Source: Blastomussa wellsi (taxonomy: Eukaryota; Cnidaria; Anthozoa; Scleractinia; Plerogyridae). From it: 64,000 bases of DNA. The first letter of the stretch is position 1. The number at the start of each line of letters is the position of its first letter. The translations under genes were made by a program, and so were the position numbers. Of the stretch, positions 40,771 through 51,698 are shown piece by piece. The stretch spans positions 11,884,570 to 11,948,569 of the forward strand of contig OX393570.1 in assembly GCA_947652115.1 (NCBI GenBank), written 5' to 3'. The notes below the pieces were generated by a model. That model was given only the letters and a program-made list of their open reading frames with translations, made no database searches and was not told the origin of the DNA.

Positions 40771-43740
40771 CTGAACCAAAATAAAAACATCCCGAAAGAA
40801 GCAATATGGCCGATATTCCGCTTGTACATGTACCCAGTTCCTTTCAAATACACCTGTACTTGTACCCAGTTTATCCAGTCTACCGGTTTCCCGGATCTTA
40901 GTTTGGTCATGTGCCCTTGGACAAACATAGCCACAAGATTTGCGTTAGCTTAGTGTGGGACTTGATACTTATATAAGCCCACACAAAAATAGATGAAGAT
41001 TGTGTTGATTAATTTACATCCCCTTAACACTTTCAGCGTACATGAAAGTTAGTGTCCGATAGCCTTGGGCTAGTGGATGTTGCCATCTGGCTAGTGGATT
41101 TTATCCTTCACTTGCCCGAAGTGCACGTGAGCGTTTTTTACTAATTAATTAATTCATTAATTCATCACACTTCAAAGGATTTTTTCGGGCTGGTGGAAAT
41201 GACCTCCGGGCTAGTATACCCTGAACTCCCTTGTACCCTGACTTTATTGAAGTTTGAAATTTGAAGTTTGAAGTATGGGAGTTTAAATTTTGTTATAAAA
41301 CGTAAAAGAATTGCGCTAATTGTTTATGTGCATTGTTACTGCACACACAATTCATGTTCAATATCACTCCACGTCATGCATCAAGTGCGCGCGCTGAGGA
41401 AAAACAAAGGACCAGAAGCCGTTACGTTAACTTTTCTTGCAGTTTACTCTCTTAAAATAATGGTCAGTGACCCCTACTTATTTTACAGAAACATATTTTA
41501 ATTACCATCCCCAACACATTGTCAAAAAATGAAAAAAAAAACAATGTGGGAAGTTTACAAATTTTCAAGTTTTCTGCCCATGCGACATTGAATTCTGCCA
41601 TCTTGCGGCTGAAAGGCGAGTGAAACTATAGTCGCTAAATGTGCAATGTTTATTTAAGGAACACCGCCAATTGAATAAATTCACTTAATAGGCACACATA
41701 AGCAATATTTGGCAGAGAAAATTTCACTTCAAAGATTTATTTGCAATATTTTGGGCTTACAGACAAAACCCAATTTTTCATATTTAGGGTGTTCTTCTGG
41801 GCATTTTATCTCCAAAACGAAGTAGATGACCCCCAATTTTTTTCACATTGCTGAAATTAGTAACTCATTATCTTACAATGGTGAACGTCTCATAAAAAAA
41901 TGTTAGAAAATTTCATTTTGTAATGCAGTGTAATGCAACTGTATGTGGTCAGTGGCTAACAAATCTAAATAAGCAACCACGTTACACCGTCATGCGTGCC
42001 TACCCACAAGTGCTAGAATTTCTTCATGAACAGGCATTGAATTTGTCAACGCCTGTTCTAGGCAGTGACTCAGAATATTATTACTGTGATTCTTGAATAT
42101 CAATGCAGTAAAAAATTTCCATTGCTTTGTACATTAGTTGGCAATATTCAATTCTGTGATTACAATGGATTACACCGAGTACAGCACAGACATGCACAGA
42201 GTAAAGCGCAATAGGACTGCTGGGATGGAATATTCTTTATTTTTATTTTATTTTTATTTTATTATCTTGCCACACAGAATATATACAAGTAGAATAGAAA
42301 AGATAATAAATAGTGAATCAATATTAAATTTAAAATGAGCATACAACTTGGAAGAAGTGACTGTGGCGGGGAAATCTCCGAGAAGCAAAGCTTATGAGAA
42401 ATAGAGATTTATCCCCTAGGCGGCATTTAGAAATAAAGAAAAGACATGTATTTTAAGTGTATAAGTGTACTTAGACAAAAGATAGATATAAAGTATAAAG
42501 GTATTTAGGTTGTATTTTGTCTGACCCTTAATATTCAGCTCAATATTGCCTGCCAATGAAGGAAGAAAATTAGAAAAAGCAGCTAACATTAGACTGCATT
42601 ATAGAAAGATCAAAGTCAATCAGAGAGAAAGTTTTGACATCCCCCTAAGAAGCGCCTCTTACCTTTTTTACAAGATGGTCATTAAGGTTTGGCGCACATT
42701 TTTTTACTATGACAACAGACTTGATGCTTGCGGGTGTAAATACGTTTTTGGCCCGAGCTGTGGGTGAAGGCTACACTGAGCTCTGCTAGCGAGCAAGAAA
42801 ATGGCGCAAACAGTTGAATAGTTTTAAATTCTGAGTGGCTGGCATCTTCACTTTTTTGTTTCTGATTGGTCCACGCGGCAGGCGAAAATATATTTTAGCC
42901 CGCTGAATTCTCCATTTTAGCCTGCAAAATACGCCACAATGCCCGAAATGATTATAATATCGAGTTCCATCGATGCAATAAAAGAGTTTGTGATTATTGA
43001 TTTGAAACAATTAAATCAAATAATTAATCAACAAATATTGAGTACTATCAAGTATTATCGATTAATCGATTAGCTTTGGGTTTACTCGCAAAATAAATTC
43101 GTTAAAAGTATTGTTTAAACTTTCCTGTTAATGTACGTATTGCAAGTAGCCGATTTCATATGGAATTAATGCAAAGTAATTTGTTTTTATTTTTTGCTCT
43201 GTAAGTGTCCATGGTTACAGCTTGCTCAAGCTACCACGACCACGGGCGAATATTCCCCAGAAAGGCCCTCGCGCTCAACTTCACGATTGCCCGTGCAAAC
43301 GTTGCTGTAATTTCTTTGAGAATAGGCGCTGCAATTTAGTGCTTTCAGTAATATTTCGGTACTTTACCCTACATCAGCCTGCATTTTACTCCTAGTCTGC
43401 AGTCTGCATTTTATCTCAGATGTATAAAATGCAGAGTGAGCTCAGCTCAGTTTGCTATCCCATGTCTACAGGCTACAGACTGCCTTCATTTTACAATGAC
43501 CGCCACTTAACAAGAATAACTGGCACATACCTGGTGGATAATAGCGTAACAAGAACTTTTTTAAGCGCATTCTACTTGTGTTGGTTCTGGAGCCGTCAAC
43601 TTTTCATGGTATACAACAAAATATACAATACAACACAGCACTACAATGTGCAAGACATGTGTAAAGTAAACAGATCTTCGCGCGGTAGCGGCTATTTTCC
43701 GCATACACTCTTTTAAAATCCGCTGAATTATTATTGTCGT
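40771..43740. other. No supported gene; repeat-like and simple sequence
   Basis: Contents: AT-rich DNA, a TTAATTAATTAATTC run near 41143-41160, a (TTTTA)n tract at about 42238-42265, and an ATCGAT-rich segment at 42960-43070. Segments such as GTCAGTGACCCCTACTTATT (about 41463) resemble dispersed repeats. No exon has both splice borders and coding character. Confidence 0.35.
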
Positions 43741-43741
43741 C

Positions 43742-43850
43742 CGCAGGCTCCGACGAAGGGCTAACAAAAGACGCTCGAAACGTCAGCTCTTGAATCTCTT
43801 TACGGTGGCCAATTCACATTATCAACCCAGTTGATATAACCAAATTATAT
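43742..43850 (+). mobile_element. Penelope-like 3' fragment with hammerhead-like motif
   Basis: The plus strand at 43776-43850 matches the minus strand downstream of the Penelope ORF at 16.6 kb (CGAAACGTC, CTCTTGAATCTCTTTACGG, TGGCCAATTCACATTATCAA). The hammerhead-like motif is at 43746-43788: stem I GGCT/AGCT pairs fully here, the core is CCGACGA, then a stem II whose loop carries an extra AAAAGAC, then GAAACGTC. No coding part of the element is present. Confidence 0.55.
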
Positions 43851-43930
43851 CATCACAGGTAACGCTTGTTTACGTTGGTACGGTGAAATAGCGACTGGGT
43901 ACTAGTCTGGGTGAAAACTACCCTACGATC

Positions 43931-44770
43931 ATGCCCTCCCACCTCCTTTCTTTTAACTCATCTAAACCTGAGTTTATGTTGATCGGATCGAGGCAAAGGC
44001 TAAGCACGTTTTACAACTCTCCGTCACTTATGATTAACGGTGCACCTATAACTCATGTTACTTCTACGAAATCTCTAGGTGTCCATATTGATCAGACTTT
44101 AACTTGGAATGTTCATATTGAGAATTTATGTAAGAAAATCGCGTCTGGCATTGGAGCGTTAAAGAGAGTGAGGTCTTTTGTTCCACATGAGACTCTCCGA
44201 TCAATCTTCATGTCTTTAGTGCAGCCTCACTTTGATTACTGCAATTCTGTCTGGGGATGTTGTGGCAAAACCCTAGCCAGAAAAAATCGCGCTGCGCGTA
44301 TACTCACTTACTCGAACTTTGATGCAAACGCTGATAACCTTATCCAAAAACTTGGATGGATAAAACTAGATTCTCAACGACAAATCCACAGGGCTGTGAT
44401 GGTTTATAAGTCGCTTAATGGTCCAATTCCAATTACTCCTTAAGGGACACAGAGGGCAAACTAGCTATCCCACAGCCACACACAAACTATATGAAAAATA
44501 GCTTCAGCTACTCTGGAGCAGTTCTGTGGAATAGCTTACCAATCGAGTTGCGACAGGCTGACTCTCCTAGAGCATTCCGGGCTGGCTGCGAGCGTTTCTT
44601 TTTATTATTCTTCACACGGCACTCATGTAAAGCAGGTTTAGGTTGAGAATAATTTAAGAGTAATGTAATATTAGCTATTGCATATTTTAAGATAATTCTG
44701 TGTATAATTAGGCTTTTGTAGTTTTGACTGATGAGTTTACCGTGTATAAATAAAGTTATCCTATCCCTAC
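43931..44770 (+). pseudogene. CR1/L2-like LINE, C-terminal part of the RT ORF
   Basis: The frame 43931-44443 encodes the end of a non-LTR reverse transcriptase: KPEFMLIGSRQRL, STKSLGVHIDQTLTW, SLVQPHFDYCNSVWG and RAARILTYSNFDANAD. A short deletion lies before the last motif. After one frame change it continues to the stop at about 44648 (SYSGAVLWNSLPIELR). A 3' UTR follows, ending with AATAAAGTTATCC at about 44750. The 5' part, with the endonuclease and most of the RT, is missing, as in typical 5'-truncated LINE copies. Confidence 0.8.
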
Positions 44771-45125
44771 TATTTTCCTCCTTTTAAAAAAGCCTGATCT
44801 CAGGTTAGGTCAAGACATCTTCTTTTTCCCCAGAAAAGCTGCAATAAAGTTTGAAAGAGCAACGTTTTTATTTTTATACCTCAGCATGTATTTTTTTCTA
44901 ATTTTGAATTTTTTGAGGCAGCTCCCTACCCCCCGTCGATTCCCCCGGCTCAAACACCTATGGCAGTTGCATTCTCCAACACATGAATGCCCTTCAAGAT
45001 ACCTCTATCCTGAAAAAAGTATCGCTTTCACCCCTTATAATCCACTGTAAGGAGTCCCCTCTAGGGAAGGGGGCAAATGTCACACTTTTGTACTCTCGGC
45101 CGACTGGTAGAGGTTAGGTTTGTGA
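44771..45125. other. No supported gene
   Basis: Non-coding sequence between the LINE 3' end and the next TIR element; nothing recognisable. Confidence 0.4.
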
Positions 45126-45711
45126 GGTGACCCTACTCGGCGGATTGGCGGAATGAGGGAATGGCAGTAGTATTGCCCTTATCAACAAGTAAAAGCTAAT
45201 GGCAAGCAAACTAGCCCTTGAAAGTGAACCCGTGTAAAAGCTAACCGCCAGCAAAAGCGGAACTGCGGTTAGCTTTTACTTGTTGGTAAGGGCAATACTG
45301 CGGATCGGTACAAAACGTGAACCCCCCCCCCCCCCCCTCAATTGGACCCCCTACTGGATGCCCAAAATTTTCTGGACCACCTTCTGGACCCCCATATGGA
45401 CCCCCTAATTTTCTGGACCACCATATGGACCCCAATATGGACCCCTATTTTTCATCGAGAAAATGCCGAAGAACAGGAATATTTACGATGAGAGTTACTT
45501 ATCTCACACTAAAATTACCTAAAAAACGGGGACTTGTATATTCTCAGTGAAAAATAGGGGGTCAATATTGGGGTCCATCAATTGGAGTCAAGAAAATTAG
45601 GGGGTCCAGAAAAATTAGGGGGTCCAGAAGGGGGTCCAATTGGGGTGCTCCACGTTTTGTACCGACCCCAATACTTTCTGCCATTCCGCCATTCCGCCAA
45701 ATAGGGTCACC
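45126..45711. mobile_element. TIR element with GGACCCC repeats and a C tract
   Basis: The ends GGTGACCCTACTCGGCGGA and the inverted GGTGACCCTATTTGGCGGA extend about 45 bp with GGCGGAATG repeats. Inside are mirrored blocks TTAGCTTTTACTTGTTG, a run of about 17 C (near 45320), then TGGACC-type repeats on the left (45335-45450) with their complements (GGGGGTCCA) on the right (45550-45645). The whole would fold on itself. It has no coding role. Confidence 0.7.
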
Positions 45712-45794
45712 CGGCTTGTTAGCCATCTGTCAGCTGCCTTTAATTCGTTTGCAACAGATAGGCAACCAACCAACCGTGTGAAATGCTCTTCACC

Positions 45795-45980
45795 TATAGT
45801 CCCATTTCATAAATGGCTGCCAATTTTATGTTCTTTTGTATTCATTTAAATTAGCCTTTCTAACCTCATTTTAGAGTTGGTAAATCAAAAGAATTTTTAC
45901 TTTTAACCGAGGTTGGAAAGGCTAATTTAAATGTACACAAAAGAATTAAAAATTGGCGGCCATTTATGAAATCGGTCTAT
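45795..45980. mobile_element. Palindromic MITE
   Basis: Arms of about 75 bp from TATAGTCCCATTTCATAAAT are mirrored at the right end (ATTTATGAAATCGGTCTATG, part). The central spacer is about 35 bp. It is non-coding. Confidence 0.8.
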
Positions 45981-48166
45981 GATAATCGTGTTTTTGCACA
46001 TCTCCAAAAACAGTCAAAACAACAACAAAAAAGACTCGAACGCCGTCGTATCCTTCAAACCTGCCGCTTCCCAAAATATGATCAGTTGTAAACAAAACCT
46101 GCTAATATCCTCCCGTCCTCCACCAATAGCAAGAGAGCTTTTAATCATCAACCAGTGTTGCCTACAGACGTAATGAACATTTTTCTCCATGATCTCCTCG
46201 ATCATCCCCACTCTCCCGGATACAGAATCCAGGATGAATCTCCAGGTCTCCCGTGAGGGTCACAAATTCTCCCGGATACAGAATGAATCTCCAGGTCTCC
46301 GATACAGAGAAACGTTTGACGCATTTTGCGGATGAATTTTTTTTATTAGGTTGACATCTCTGCATTCCATAGGAGCCATAATCGGGGACCCCGTAAAAAT
46401 GAAAATTAATTTGGAAGAAGGTTGAACTGGTGTTCGCTGGTGTTCGCATTCGCGTTGCAGTATCTAAAACGAATTATTTATACATCAATATTCAAGTGGG
46501 CTTATAACACGAAGGCTTAACGTATATTTAATTTACGAGTAAACATTTTATCTAACACCTTTGAAATTAATTGAAAAACCCGTTGGGATAAACACCAAAA
46601 CATCTCCACGCTAACAAATTACGCGTTTAAAAACGCTCTCTATGCTCGGCCTTTTGAGAATTATGCCGTAAATTTGTCAGGGCTTCAGCTAAATCGTTAC
46701 ACTCGTTTGAAGTCGCCCTTGGCTCGACCGGAAGCCTCATTTAAACAAGACAGCCAATGAGAACACAAGCACGTCATAAGCATTGTTTCTCGACCAATCA
46801 GGTAAAGCCAAAATCTGGCTTTTTTACATGAGATCCGACAAACAAATGTATCATGCCCTCCTACCCCGAGATGATAAGTAGGGAGGGAGGGCATGATCGC
46901 AGGTTAGGCGAGCGGCAAATCCGCGAGCCGTGAATTGCGTGGGCGCCAGATGGAGTCAAAACAGAGACATTGTAATTACGTCATGACTTCCTTACTTCAT
47001 CAAAAATACCCCAAACAAACCATTTTCGGATAGTAAAATTTGTAAATAATTAACGTTTTCTTTTCTTACATGTAAAGAGCGGGGTCCAGTACAGGATAGA
47101 GGAGGGTAGGGTGGGTGGTCTTAGCTTCCAGTCATCACATTTAATACTGGTTTCCACCTCCGTCTCATCCATCTTTTGTTAACTTTACCCGGTCTGGTTT
47201 TCTCTTTGTCTTTCTATTTTCCGCTTTTCCGTAAACACAGAGTGCAGTGTGTGTAAAAAAATTGAAATGATAAATAAATATACAGACAAACAAACACATA
47301 AATAGATAAACAAACATAATTAAACAGCATACTTTTACATGTTGCGGACTGTTTTAAGGTGGCTCGATCGTATTTTTGAGTGACGATACCATTCAACTTT
47401 GTGCAGCTAGTGTACCACCATAGAGTATCCGACAGAAAATCGATTGCTCCAAGTGCACTAGAGAAAGATCAAAGTTTCAGATGAAGTTAATTTTATCGTG
47501 ATCAGAGTTACCATAGCAACGAAGTGACGTCATTCCCCACTTGACTGGAGACCGAATAACCTGTCATCAAGGGATAATTTTGGAAAACCCTTCCTGGATC
47601 TTTAACCTGACATACTTTTCTTGAGGTCTGCCAAATTTGAAAAAAATTTATAAGAGCGATTTCGAGAAAATTTATGGCGAAATTTTAAGGTGTTAAAATA
47701 CAACAAAATCGTATTAGTTCCTGAATGTTATTAAAACGTTTGTTCACCAGGCCTGATGTAAGATGACTTTGGTCTGAAATAAATTGAATAGCATCCAATT
47801 ACATTTGGTGAAAATCTTAGCAAAGTCGTTCTATTCGATATGTCGACAATAAACGTAATCCACCTTCGGGTCTCTTGCGAGAAATTTCCAAACATTTTAA
47901 CTGAGCACTATTTTTAAACTAATTAACATCGTTGCACTTGTCAACTCCTCCTAACATTTTGAAACCTTTAAGAAAGATTTGTAAGGTGCATCGTGTAACT
48001 GTAACGATACGCTGTACTGAAAAACAGTAATCTGAAAATATGATATAGAATGCAAAGTAAAGAAATAAATACACACGTCAGAAAACAAACTATAGAATGA
48101 AACATTTTTCCTATAAAGCCATTCAAACGCACAGTGTTGCCAGTCAAGAAATTTTCATTAATTCAC
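45981..48166. other. No supported gene; dispersed-repeat fragments
   Basis: ATACAGAATCCAGGATGAAT at 46220 is followed by a near repeat about 54 bp later (both with ATGAATCTCCAGGTCTCC). The segment 46910-46966 matches 54310-54366 inverted. TTAAGGTGGCTCGATCG at 47353 resembles a TTAA-type element end. None of the short ORFs has splice or domain support. Confidence 0.4.
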
Positions 48167-48221
48167 CTTGAAGAAAAGCGTTCTCTCTGATCTTGCCGCC
48201 GTGAGATGCAGCGATGTCCAT
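48167..48221 (-). CDS. Candidate first coding exon
   Basis: On the minus strand an ATG at 48221 opens MDIAASHGGKIRENAFLQ and ends at a good donor CAAG/GTGAAT with one base left over. The segment is GC-richer than its surroundings. It could be the first coding exon of the minus-strand gene, but the phase does not connect directly to the exon at 40723-40770 unless that reads a frame that fails at the next exon, so the link is speculative. Confidence 0.3.
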
Positions 48222-48565
48222 CAGATGACAAGGTTAGTGAACTCAGTCTTTTATTTGAAAGAGGGCAGCGTATAGCGCAGGATTCTCAGAGTGGTGGGAA
48301 ACGCAAGAAACGGTTTGTTAACTTAAACAATACTAGCTAACTATCAAACAGCAAACTATCTGAAGTCAGCAAAAGAGGTAGGTACGTGAAAACCAGGATT
48401 AAAGGGTACAAGTGACGGGAAGTTAACTTCCTTGACACCCCCGTTTAGGAAAAAACGTTAATTTACTCTCCGAAAATGATTTATTTGGGGTTGATAAAGC
48501 TATTTTGGATAAAGTGATGAAATGGTGACGTAATTACAATGCCAGTGAAATATTTTAATGAATTT

Positions 48566-48648
48566 TCACTCGTGGTCACTCGTGGTCATTCGTGGTCACT
48601 CGTGCATGGTCATTTGTGGTCACTCGTGGTCATTCGTGGTCACTCGTG
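48566..48648 (+). repeat. 10-bp minisatellite CGTGGTCAYT
   Basis: About eight copies of CGTGGTCACT/CGTGGTCATT, with one unit carrying an extra CATGGTCATT. It ends 15 bp before the left LTR of the BEL element. Confidence 0.85.
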
Positions 48649-48663
48649 AGTACTTTTAGACCC

Positions 48664-48916
48664 TGTTGGGGATGAGAAAGAATCCTTAACTCTTCCAGAA
48701 TATCCTTTAATCTCGATGATTCACTTGATATACAGACTCAATTCTTAGACTTTCCGACGAACAAGATTTTCCTAGACTTCGCAAGACTCTTCTCCAGATA
48801 GACATGTGCGAAGTAATTTTCCGAGATCAGATGTCAATCAAATATCTCGCGTAGCGATGACGTAACGAGACAAGAAAATACATTGCACGTGAGTGTAACG
48901 CAATATCTTTTCAACA
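48664..48916 (-). repeat. BEL/Pao 3' LTR
   Basis: 253 bp from TGTTGGGGATGAG to TTTTCAACA, with inverted termini TGTTG/CAACA. It is preceded, on the minus strand, by a purine tract AAGGGGGGAGTG (48917-48932) suitable as the plus-strand primer. Its first 137 bp are identical to the remaining part of the other LTR at 54167-54303. Confidence 0.85.
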
Positions 48917-49059
48917 CACTCCCCCCTTGATTGACCTGGTCAATCAAAAAATATATATATATACTACCATTAACTTATACATGCAAATGTCAATGTTCAC
49001 TTTTTGGCATGTCCCTACTAATAATAACTTTGAGTGATCAGACGATGTTCAAAAAATGT

Positions 49060-49540
49060 TCACGCACTACGCACGATCTCTACTTGATCATCAGGAACAA
49101 ATCTGATTGCTAGTTGAGCTGGCTGAACTGTAGCCACATCCTTCTTGTTACCACTATCTGCATGCTCATTAAAGACCTCTACTGGATACAGCTTTTGGAC
49201 TGGACGTTTCATTTCAGTGACTTTCCCTTTAGACACCAACCGGACAACGGCTGCACGAACGAGGTCATCTCTTCCAAAGATTAACTCTTGAACTGTACCA
49301 AGTTTCCACTTTTGCCGAGGCAAGGAGTTTTCATAAACGCAAACAACGTCTCCTTGTTTAATCACTCGTGATTGTGTTGACTTTTTACCCAGATGATGCT
49401 CGCGTAGTTCAGTAAGATACTCCCTTCGCCAACGGTTCCAGAAGTGTTTCAGAACCAAATCAAGATGCTTCTGCCCCCTAGACATGTTCGTGGCTGTGGG
49501 ATCTATAACGGCTCCTTCGGGTTTGGAATTGGACTGAGTA
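49060..49540 (-). pseudogene. BEL/Pao pol C-terminal (DUF5641-like) domain
   Basis: The frame reads [37 protein letters not shown], then VVCVYENSLPRQKWKLG and a basic-acidic tail ending at 49060. This is the domain that follows the integrase core in BEL/Pao polyproteins (DUF5641-like, related in position to the SH3-like C-terminal domain of integrases). It is one frame off the integrase ORF, with the switch near 49530, so it would not be translated in fusion here. Confidence 0.8.
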
Positions 49541-51698
49541 ACCTTCGACCAATACATAGAGAAGCAGGTGTGAGTGGTTCCTCTGGGGCATCATAAAGGT
49601 AAATCAAAGGTCGAGAGTTAAGTACTCCTTCGATTTCAATCAAAACTGTTTCAAACTCTTCGTAAGTTACTCGTGCATTTCCAAGGGTTTTCTTGAGGCA
49701 ACGTTTTACAGAGCGCACCAATCGCTCGAAAAACCCACCCCACCAAGAGACGCGGGGGACATTGAACTGCCAGGTAATACCATACTGAGTGAGGAACACT
49801 TTCAAAGTTAAACCCTTAAAGGTCTTCCCATTATCTGAGATGACTAGGCGTGGCACTCCTCTCCTTGAAATGAACCGCTTTAGGCACCTTAAGAATGTTT
49901 CTGTTGACAGATCTGGTACAAGCTCGAGGTGCACCGCTCGTGAAGAAGCACAAGTAAATATTGCAATATATGCTTTGTAGACTTTCTTACCTTTGGAGTA
50001 GACATCTTTCAAATAAACTGGACCCGCAAAATCGACACCAACTTGAGTAAAAGCAAGATCATCCGAAACTCTGAAATCCGGAAGAGGAGGTTGTGGAGGA
50101 GCATTGTAAGACTTCCCTTCGATTTTCTTGCATGTGGCGCATGGAGAGATCACTTGACGTACAGTTTGCCTACCCCTTACAACCCAGAACCTTGATCGTA
50201 GGTCAGTTAATGTCTCCTTGACACCATTGTGCATGACATTATTATGGCTTTTCCTGATCATCAGAACTGTGAAGCGATGTCTCCGAGGTAGTATTGCGGG
50301 AAATCGAGCTGCATAGGGCAAGGGTGCATTGTGTAATCTTCCTCCACATCTTAATATGCCTTCGTCATCTTCAAACAGTCCCAGGGAATGACGTGTCTGC
50401 TCGAATTTGTCTTCCTCTCGAACATATCTCTGGACATACTTGATCCACAACGATTCTGCGCCACTTAATTCTTCTGTTTCTATTTCCAATAAGGTCAATC
50501 GAAGTTGTCCCTGCTTTCTTTGAGAGTGCTTTATAAATCGCAAAACATAGCACGTGACACGTAAGAGTTTGTGTAAGTCACTGAATTTTTCGGGTTGGAT
50601 TATTTGGTCTAATCCCTTGACTTCCACGGCAGCAGCGACAGTGGTGACCTTTTTCGTCGGTTTAGTTTCACTTGAGACCATTGCCTCAAAGTTCTTTACT
50701 CCAAATTCTTTTTGATTTGGCCAACTTTCAGAATTTTTCTTCAAGAAATCGGGACCTTCCCACCACGTCTTGTCGTCCTTTAGCCTTGAGACCTTGCATC
50801 CACGTGATGCAATATCAGCGGGGTTCTGATCAGTGGGAACATATCTCCATACATCTGGAGGAGCGAGCCTTCGGATTTCTAGAACTCGATTTTGCACAAA
50901 TGGCTTGAATTCCTTTTCAATCTTGGTGATCCACCACAATGCGATTTCTGAATCCAGCCAACAGACACATTTAGAGATCTCCAAAGATGGCTTAAGTGAC
51001 TTCCGTATGCTCGTGATTAGTCTTGCTAGCACTAACGCCGATAACAGTTCTAATCTGGGTGTAGTAGCACCTGTGATGGGCGATACTCTTGTTTTTGAGG
51101 CAACAAGTATGCACACGACACAATTCCCTGACTGCATCCTGAGGTAAACAACGCCACCAAATGCCTTGTCTGATGCATCACCAAACCCATGCAATTCAAT
51201 CACGTGAGTTTCAAGAGAGTTAAATTCAGATGAGTAGCATCTGTCAATTGCGAGACATGAAATGTTTTGCATATCTTGCAACAATGATCTCCACTGCTTC
51301 AGTACCTCTCCTTCCAGAGGAGTGTCCCAATCAACTTCTTTCTTGCAAATCTCTTGAAAAAGTATTTTGAAGGCGACAAAGACTGGGGACAGTATCCCAA
51401 GAGGGTCAAATATCTTCGCAATGGAACTGAGAATGAGCCTTTTCGTGACAATTTCCTCTGTTAAGAGACCGGTGAGGTTTGCAAAGGTAAAGACAAGTTT
51501 GTCATCTGCACAATTCCAAGATGTTCCCAACACCTTTGGAAGTTCCTCTGTGTTATCCTGCTTTACAAACTGTGACTTTGAGAAAGTTTGATCTTCTTGC
51601 TGGAATGCTGGAAAGGGCTGTTGCTGACTCACATCTCGGTCTTCTTCTGATTTGATTTTGTCTGCTAATTCACGATCGTTCGTCATCCATTTGCGCAT
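49503..51698 (-). pseudogene. BEL/Pao pol: RT connection, RNase H, integrase
   Basis: 731 codons. It begins [11 protein letters not shown], a position already past the RT catalytic motifs. RNase H-like catalytic residues: D174 (GFGDAS), E217 (PRLEL), D249 (WLDSE) and the DQNPAD motif near 290. Integrase zinc-binding region: H485, H490, C520 and C523. Integrase core: D556 (GVDF), D622 (SDNG) and E658 (FFERL), all retained. Integrase would insert the cDNA. The palm of the RT with its YxDD box is absent; the frame overlaps the upstream ORF by 16 bp in another frame. Confidence 0.9.

Noticed and set aside
42546..42767. Plus-strand ORF of 73 codons
   Set aside because: No recognisable motif or splice support, and the neighbouring sequence looks like dispersed repeat.
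45317..45550. Pro-rich ORF
   Set aside because: It is the translation of the C run and GGACCCC repeats inside a TIR element.
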